Of a stretch of 58,291 bases of DNA, positions 51,899 through 58,291 are shown piece after piece. A model generated the notes under the pieces. It did no database searches and was not told the DNA's origin. It saw nothing but the letters and a program-made list of their open reading frames with translations. Within the stretch, counting starts at the first letter, position 1. Each line of letters starts with the position of its first letter. This DNA is from an uncultured Collinsella sp. (lineage in GTDB: Bacteria; Actinomycetota; Coriobacteriia; Coriobacteriales; Coriobacteriaceae): positions 1 through 58,291 of the forward strand of contig CABVAY010000010.1 in assembly GCA_902496455.1 (NCBI GenBank), written 5' to 3'. The translations under genes and the position numbers were made by a program.

Positions 51899-52798
51899 GT
51901 GTCCGATCGTCCCAAGGCATCTGCTCCCAAGACGCCTGCGCGTAAAGCTGCCACTGCGGGAGCGCCTGCAGCGAAGAGCGGCAGCGGTTCGTGGCTGGCG
52001 GGCTTTGTTACCCGTGCCGCCGCCGGTATCGTCTACGCCGTTGTCTTTATCCTGTGCCTGGTTTTGGGTATCGTGCCCACTGCCATCTTTGTTTCCGTCA
52101 TGAGCGGTCTGTGCTGTTATGAGTTTTTCCGTATGACGAGGCTCGATGGCAAGATGGCTAACGAGCGCATGGGTATCGCTGCCGCCGTACTCTTTCCGCT
52201 GTCGGCGTTGGGCGATTCGATGTTGCTGAATGCCCTGCTTTTTGCCCTGATGCTCGCTGTGGGCATTTGGTATGTCTGGTCGCCGCGTACCCGCATATCC
52301 GATGTGGCCGTGACGCTCATGGGTCCCATCTACACTGGCTTTATGCTGTCGGCTATCGTGCTGCTGCGCGATGCCGTGCCCGGTTTTGCCGGCGCCCTGC
52401 TTTCAGTGGGCGTTTGCGCGTCCCTTTGGGTCTCCGATTCGTTTGCCTACATTGTGGGCAGCCGTATCGGCAAGCACAAGATGGTTCCCAAGATCTCTCC
52501 CAAAAAGAGCTGGGAGGGGTTTGTCGGCGGCATCCTGGGCTCGGTTTTGATTTGGCTCATTCTGTGGGCGACGCACTTCTACAAGCTCAGCCTGCCCTAT
52601 GCGCTGCTGTGCGGCGTGGTCGTGTCCATTTTGGGCGTTATCGGCGACCTTATCGAGTCGCGCATCAAGCGTGGCGTGGGCGTCAAGGATTCCGGCAACC
52701 TTATCCCGGGCCATGGCGGCATGCTCGACCGTAGCGACTCGCTTATCTTTGGCTGCATTACCGCTCAGCTGCTTTTGATGATCGGAGGCGTGCTGTAA
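51899..52798 (+). CDS. cdsA: Phosphatidate cytidylyltransferase
   Basis: CdsA makes CDP-diacylglycerol for phospholipid synthesis. The 299-residue polytopic protein ends with the signature ESRIKRGVGVKDSGNLIPGHGGMLDRSDSL and has SWEGFVGGILGSV before it. The first 35 residues are an Ala/Lys/Pro-rich cytosolic extension ahead of the first helix. GTG 51899 has GAGGAGG upstream. Its stop overlaps the dxr ATG by one base. Confidence 0.96.
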   Translation: MSDRPKASAPKTPARKAATAGAPAAKSGSGSWLAGFVTRAAAGIVYAVVFILCLVLGIVPTAIFVSVMSGLCCYEFFRMTRLDGKMANERMGIAAAVLFPLSALGDSMLLNALLFALMLAVGIWYVWSPRTRISDVAVTLMGPIYTGFMLSAIVLLRDAVPGFAGALLSVGVCASLWVSDSFAYIVGSRIGKHKMVPKISPKKSWEGFVGGILGSVLIWLILWATHFYKLSLPYALLCGVVVSILGVIGDLIESRIKRGVGVKDSGNLIPGHGGMLDRSDSLIFGCITAQLLLMIGGVL

Positions 52799-53985
52799 TG
52801 TCATTCCAGACGACGTATGGCCCCGATGGACGCCTCCGTGTTGCCATCCTGGGTTGTACGGGCTCTATCGGCACCCAGGCACTCGATGTGTGCCGTCAGC
52901 ATGCTGATCGCCTGCAGGTGACGGCGCTGTCCGTTAATTCCAGCACCTCTGAGCTCGTTGCCGCTGCCCGCGAGTTCTCGGTTCCGGCGGTTGCCGTGGC
53001 CGATGTCGCTCACGGCGATGACGCCGTGCTGCAGGAGTTGCCCGAGGGAACGAAGCTCGGCGTTGGCGCGCAGGCGGTTTGCGAGCTCGCGCGTCGCGAC
53101 GATGTCGACTGCGTGCTCGTTGCTATTGTGGGCGCCGCCGGTCTCGAGGCGAGCCATGCGGCCTTGACCTCTAATAAGCGCCTTGCCCTTGCCAACAAGG
53201 AGTCCCTCGTCGTCGGTGGCGACTTGCTTATGCCGTTGGCACAACCGGGCCAGCTTATTCCAGTCGACTCTGAGCACTCCGCCATCTACCAGTGCTATCT
53301 GGGGGAGGACCCGCGCGAGGCTCATTGTATTTGGCTTACCTGCTCGGGCGGTCCGTTCTTTGGCCGTACGCGCGACGAGCTCAATCGCGTGACGCGTGCC
53401 GATGCCCTCGCACATCCCACGTGGGCCATGGGTGCCAAGATCACCATCGACTCCGCCACCCTCATGAACAAGGGCCTTGAGCGCATTGAGGCCATGCATC
53501 TGTTTAACTGCGACCTCGATTTCATTAACGTGGTCGTGCAGCGTCAGTCCAAGATTCACTCTATGGTCGAGTTTGCCGACGGCTCCGTGATGGCGCATCT
53601 CGGTGCTTCCGACATGCGTATTCCCATCCAGTTCGCGTTCTCGTATCCCGAGCGTTGGGATACCCCGGCGCCTCGTATCGATTTCCGCGAGCTGGGGCAG
53701 CTCACGTTTGATGCTGCCGACATGGATACCTTCCGCTGTCTGGCACTGGCCGAACGTGCCGGCAAGACGGGTGGCACCATGCCGTGCGTGCTCAATGCCG
53801 CCAACGAGGTCGCCGTCGATGCCTTCCTGCACGATGGCTGCAGCTTTACCGATATCGATTGCATTGTGGAATCCTGCATGGATGCCCACGATATGCAGGC
53901 GGTCGATTCGTTTGAGCAGCTTCGCGACATCGATGCGTGGGCGCGTGAAAAGGCTGCGCAGGCGCTCGCCGCAACCCGTTCCTAA
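52798..53985 (+). CDS. dxr: 1-Deoxy-D-xylulose 5-phosphate reductoisomerase
   Basis: This is the second enzyme of the MEP isoprenoid pathway. The 395 residues have the NADPH motif VAILGCTGSIGTQALDVC, LANKESLVVGG, IPVDSEHSAIYQC (metal/substrate), ITIDSATLMNKGLE and MVEFADGSVMAHLGASDMRIPI. It follows cdsA with TAATG coupling and precedes rseP and ispG. Confidence 0.97.
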   Translation: MSFQTTYGPDGRLRVAILGCTGSIGTQALDVCRQHADRLQVTALSVNSSTSELVAAAREFSVPAVAVADVAHGDDAVLQELPEGTKLGVGAQAVCELARRDDVDCVLVAIVGAAGLEASHAALTSNKRLALANKESLVVGGDLLMPLAQPGQLIPVDSEHSAIYQCYLGEDPREAHCIWLTCSGGPFFGRTRDELNRVTRADALAHPTWAMGAKITIDSATLMNKGLERIEAMHLFNCDLDFINVVVQRQSKIHSMVEFADGSVMAHLGASDMRIPIQFAFSYPERWDTPAPRIDFRELGQLTFDAADMDTFRCLALAERAGKTGGTMPCVLNAANEVAVDAFLHDGCSFTDIDCIVESCMDAHDMQAVDSFEQLRDIDAWAREKAAQALAATRS

Positions 53986-54010
53986 CCCATAAGGATTGCT
54001 TTTTCGTTTT

Positions 54011-55372
54011 ATGGATACTGTTCTGAGCGTTCTTTCATCGGTCTTTTGGGGCCTGCTGATGCTTTCCGTCCTCGTGTTTTTGCACGAGGGCGGCCACTTT
54101 TTGGCGGCGCGTGCCTGCGGCGTCCGTGTGACCGAGTTCTTTTTGGGCCTGCCGTGCCGCTTTGACATCCATTACACGTCGCGTCGCATTGGAACCAAGT
54201 TTGGCGTGACCCCGCTGCTGCTGGGTGGCTACGCTGCCATCTGCGGTATGGATCCGACCGATGTCTCGTGCGCCGATCGCGTGCTCGCGGCTATCTACCG
54301 TCATGGTCGCGTGACCGTGGCCGACCTTGCTGTCGAGCTCGAGCTTTCCGAGGAGGATGTGCTCGAGGCATGCGCCTTGCTCTTGGGTTGGGGCTCTATC
54401 GCGCCTTGGTATGAGGAAGGGGAGAAGCCCTCGCCGAGCTACTATCCCACCAAGTATCAGACGCTGCCACGAGATGCGGCGGGTTACACCACCTTTGACG
54501 GCCGCCGTTTCGATCGAGAGCATGCGACTACCGAGGGCGATGTGTGGGAGCTGCCGTGCGGCGAGGCCGAGTTCCTTGCACAAGAGCGTTCGCACACCTA
54601 TCTTGGCCAGGGCTTTCTCAAGCGCGCCTTTATGCTGCTCGCGGGCATTCTCGTCAATATCCTGACGGGCTTTTTGCTGCTTATGAGCATCTACTCTATT
54701 GCGGGTGTCACCGTGCCGATGGATACCAACGTGATCGGTCAGGTTGACGAGGGGTCTATTGCCGCCAAGGCGGGTATCGAGGGCGGCGACGCGATCCTTT
54801 CGGTTGACGGAGTATCGTGCTCTACCTGGATGGACGTTTACGATGCCATCGGTAAGGCTGCCGGTAAGGACGATATCGCCATCGAGTACGAGCGTGACGG
54901 CAAGCAGCATTCGACCGCGGTTGCGCTCAAAGAGGACGAGCGCCTAGGTGTGTATGCCTCTACGCAGGTGGTCCGTTTAGACCCCATCACGTCGGCTCGA
55001 CTTTCGTTCTCCTATGTCGTGCAGACAGCGGAGGGCGTGATGCGCCTGCTCCAGCCGCAGCATACGATGGAGATTCTCGATCAGTCTTCTTCGATCGTGG
55101 GCATTAGCGTTATGTCCTCACAGGCTGCTGCTGCCGGCCCTGCCACGTTCCTTTCGTTTGCCGCCCTCATTTCGTTCTCGCTTGGCTTTATGAACCTGCT
55201 GCCCATCCCACCACTCGATGGCGGCAAGCTGGTCATCGAGATCATTCAAAAGATTGCTGGCCGCGAGCTTCCGCTCAAGGTCCAGACGATTGTGAGCTAT
55301 GTGGGCATCGCGCTCTTTGTGCTGCTGTTTGTCTATATGCTTCGTTCCGACATCCTTCGATTTATTCTGTAG
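54011..55372 (+). CDS. rseP: RseP-type site-2 intramembrane metalloprotease with winged-helix-like insert
   Basis: The first membrane helix carries the zinc motif HEGGH (His25-His29), and the last helices have NLLPIPPLDGGKL with Asp403 as third ligand. A PDZ domain lies around residues 240-310 (GSIAAKAGIEGGDAILSVDGV). After LLLGGYAAICGMD at about residue 80, an insert of roughly 110 residues precedes GFLKRAFMLLAGILVNIL. The start of the insert, DRVLAAIYRHGRVTVADLA through LLLGWGSIAPW, reads like a winged helix-turn-helix. Total length 453. ATG 54011 is used, with a poorly placed ribosome site; TTG 53996 is an alternative. The dxr-rseP-ispG order is classical. Confidence 0.92.
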   Translation: MDTVLSVLSSVFWGLLMLSVLVFLHEGGHFLAARACGVRVTEFFLGLPCRFDIHYTSRRIGTKFGVTPLLLGGYAAICGMDPTDVSCADRVLAAIYRHGRVTVADLAVELELSEEDVLEACALLLGWGSIAPWYEEGEKPSPSYYPTKYQTLPRDAAGYTTFDGRRFDREHATTEGDVWELPCGEAEFLAQERSHTYLGQGFLKRAFMLLAGILVNILTGFLLLMSIYSIAGVTVPMDTNVIGQVDEGSIAAKAGIEGGDAILSVDGVSCSTWMDVYDAIGKAAGKDDIAIEYERDGKQHSTAVALKEDERLGVYASTQVVRLDPITSARLSFSYVVQTAEGVMRLLQPQHTMEILDQSSSIVGISVMSSQAAAAGPATFLSFAALISFSLGFMNLLPIPPLDGGKLVIEIIQKIAGRELPLKVQTIVSYVGIALFVLLFVYMLRSDILRFIL

Positions 55373-55385
55373 GGGAGTGTTTGGA

Positions 55386-56468
55386 TTGTCTTTATCCCAT
55401 CCTTTGCCTCGCGAGTTGACGTGCCCCGTGCATGTGGGCGGCGTGCAGATCGGTGGCGGCGCTCCGGTCGTGGTTCAGTCCATGACCTGCACCGATACCG
55501 CTGATGCCCAGGCAACGCTTGCGCAAGTGTGCGCGTTGGCGCAGGCTGGCTGCGATATCGTGCGCGTGAGCGTGCCCACCGAGGCCGCGCTTGAGGGTTT
55601 TCGCACCATCTGTGCCGAGTCTCCGGTGCCGATCGTTGCCGATATTCACTTTAACCATAAGCTGGCCATCGGCGCCGTCGAGGCTGGTGCCGCCAAGCTT
55701 CGCATCAATCCCGGCAATATCGGCGATTGGGCCAAGGTTGACGCGGTGATTGATGCTGCGGGTGCCGCTGGGTGCGCGATTCGCATTGGCGTGAACGCGG
55801 GCTCGCTTGAGCAGGATATCGCCGAGCGCGAAGACCTCACGCAGCCCGAAAAGCTCGTGATGTCGAGCGAGCGCTTCGTCAAGCACTTTGAGGACCGCGG
55901 CTTTACGAACATTGTGCTTTCGGCCAAGGCCCATAGCGTGCAAACGACGCTCGATACCTATCGAGCCCTGTCGCGTGAGATTCCCCACGTTCCGCTTCAC
56001 CTGGGCGTAACCGAGGCGGGTACCAAGCTTCAGGGCACCATCAAGAGCTCTGTAGGCTTGGGTATCTTGCTTTCCGAAGGCATTGGCGACACCATGCGTG
56101 TGTCGCTCACAGCCGATCCGGTTGAGGAGCCGCCGGTTGCCTGGGGTATTCTGCAGTCGTTGGGCCTGCGTCGCCGTGGCCCCGAGATTGTCTCGTGCCC
56201 CACGTGCGCCCGCTGTCAGGTTAACCTTATTCCCATTGCCGAGGAAGTAACCGAGCGGCTTAAGAACTATACCGCGCCGCTTTCGATTGCCGTTATGGGA
56301 TGTGCCGTTAATGGCCCCGGCGAGGCTTCTGATGCCGACCTGGGCGTTGCTTGCGGACGTGGTCAGGCCTTGCTCTTTTCGCATGGCCAGATCATTGGTA
56401 AAGTAGCTGAGGACCAAATTGTCGACGCGCTTATGGCAGAGGTCGACAAGCTTATTGAGGAGAAATAA
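55386..56468 (+). CDS. ispG: 4-Hydroxy-3-methylbut-2-enyl diphosphate synthase (IspG)
   Basis: This [4Fe-4S] enzyme of the MEP pathway has 360 residues. It shows VQSMTCTDTADAQAT, PIVADIHFNHKLAI, KLRINPGNIG, LHLGVTEAGT and the cluster ligands in SCPTCARC and MGCAVNGPGE. Start TTG 55386 follows GGGGAG; an open frame further upstream overlaps rseP and is not similar to the family. proS begins on the base after the stop. Confidence 0.95.
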   Translation: MSLSHPLPRELTCPVHVGGVQIGGGAPVVVQSMTCTDTADAQATLAQVCALAQAGCDIVRVSVPTEAALEGFRTICAESPVPIVADIHFNHKLAIGAVEAGAAKLRINPGNIGDWAKVDAVIDAAGAAGCAIRIGVNAGSLEQDIAEREDLTQPEKLVMSSERFVKHFEDRGFTNIVLSAKAHSVQTTLDTYRALSREIPHVPLHLGVTEAGTKLQGTIKSSVGLGILLSEGIGDTMRVSLTADPVEEPPVAWGILQSLGLRRRGPEIVSCPTCARCQVNLIPIAEEVTERLKNYTAPLSIAVMGCAVNGPGEASDADLGVACGRGQALLFSHGQIIGKVAEDQIVDALMAEVDKLIEEK

Positions 56469-58190
<1,722 letters not shown>

Positions 58191-58242
58191 TCGACGATTT
58201 CGCTTGTAGTTCGATATACGGGACGGCCCCGCATTTTGAACT

Positions 58243-58281
58243 GCCTCCCATTTCTTGGACACGAGAAATGGGAGGCTTTTT
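58243..58281 (+). terminator. Intrinsic terminator after proS
   Basis: Perfect 13-bp arms at 58243-58255 and 58264-58276 with an 8-base loop, followed by TTTTT. It lies about 50 bases after the proS stop. Confidence 0.88.
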
Positions 58282-58291
58282 ATGCGTGTCG

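Noticed and set aside
58200..58291. Inverted repeat at the window end considered as an insertion-sequence terminus.
   Set aside because: Position after proS and the T-run make an intrinsic terminator sufficient; no transposase is visible, though the window ends too soon to exclude it.

Overview
This is a GC-rich bacterial chromosome segment carrying almost only core genes. Frequent TTG and GTG starts, the aroE-aroK fusion, the mre/mrd-radical SAM-rplU order and the uppS-cdsA-dxr-rseP-ispG-proS order suggest an actinobacterial gut anaerobe of the class Coriobacteriia, most likely Collinsella or a close relative. That placement rests on gene content and remembered gene order, not on a search.

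Region by region: (1) Positions 1-1327 are a small, less GC-rich accessory patch: the 3' end of an acyltransferase-3-like membrane protein, a bidirectional terminator, then on the minus strand a DUF4869-like protein followed by a broken P-loop ATPase gene. (2) Positions 1373-9842, minus strand, hold a complete shikimate-to-phenylalanine/tyrosine set: aroF, tyrA, aroB, aroA, aroC, pheA, an aroE-aroK fusion and, past a strong hairpin, aroQ. A terminator-like hairpin lies in the aroF leader. (3) tRNA-Arg(CCG), then a P-type ATPase with a very basic tail. (4) A zinc-ribbon membrane protein, a cyclophilin and a TPR membrane protein lead into the cell-shape operon mreB-mreC-mreD-mrdA-rodA, an uncharacterised protein, and a radical SAM/DUF2344 pair. 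(5) rplU-rpmA, then obgE-nadD-yqeK-rsfS; dinB stands alone on the minus strand. (6) rpsP-KH-rimM-trmD-lepB, glyQ-glyS, and the PPDK regulatory protein with ppdK. (7) rplS; rnhB; yraN-comM-dprA-trmFO-xerC. (8) rpsB-tsf, then pyrH-frr-uppS-cdsA-dxr-rseP-ispG-proS, ending in a terminator.

The genes form functional blocks: aromatic amino-acid synthesis, rod elongation (MreBCD with PBP2 and RodA), ribosome production and maturation, DNA uptake and processing (ComM, DprA), chromosome dimer resolution (XerC), and isoprenoid/undecaprenyl/CDP-diacylglycerol synthesis that supplies the envelope. No prophage, CRISPR array, rRNA operon or intact insertion sequence was seen. I found no clear new multi-gene system. 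The items most worth a second look are the decayed DUF4869/ATPase pair, the aroF leader hairpin, a probable AUA start for xerC, a winged-helix-like insert in the RseP-type protease, the two-helix N-terminus of PBP2, and phased repeats upstream of ppdK.
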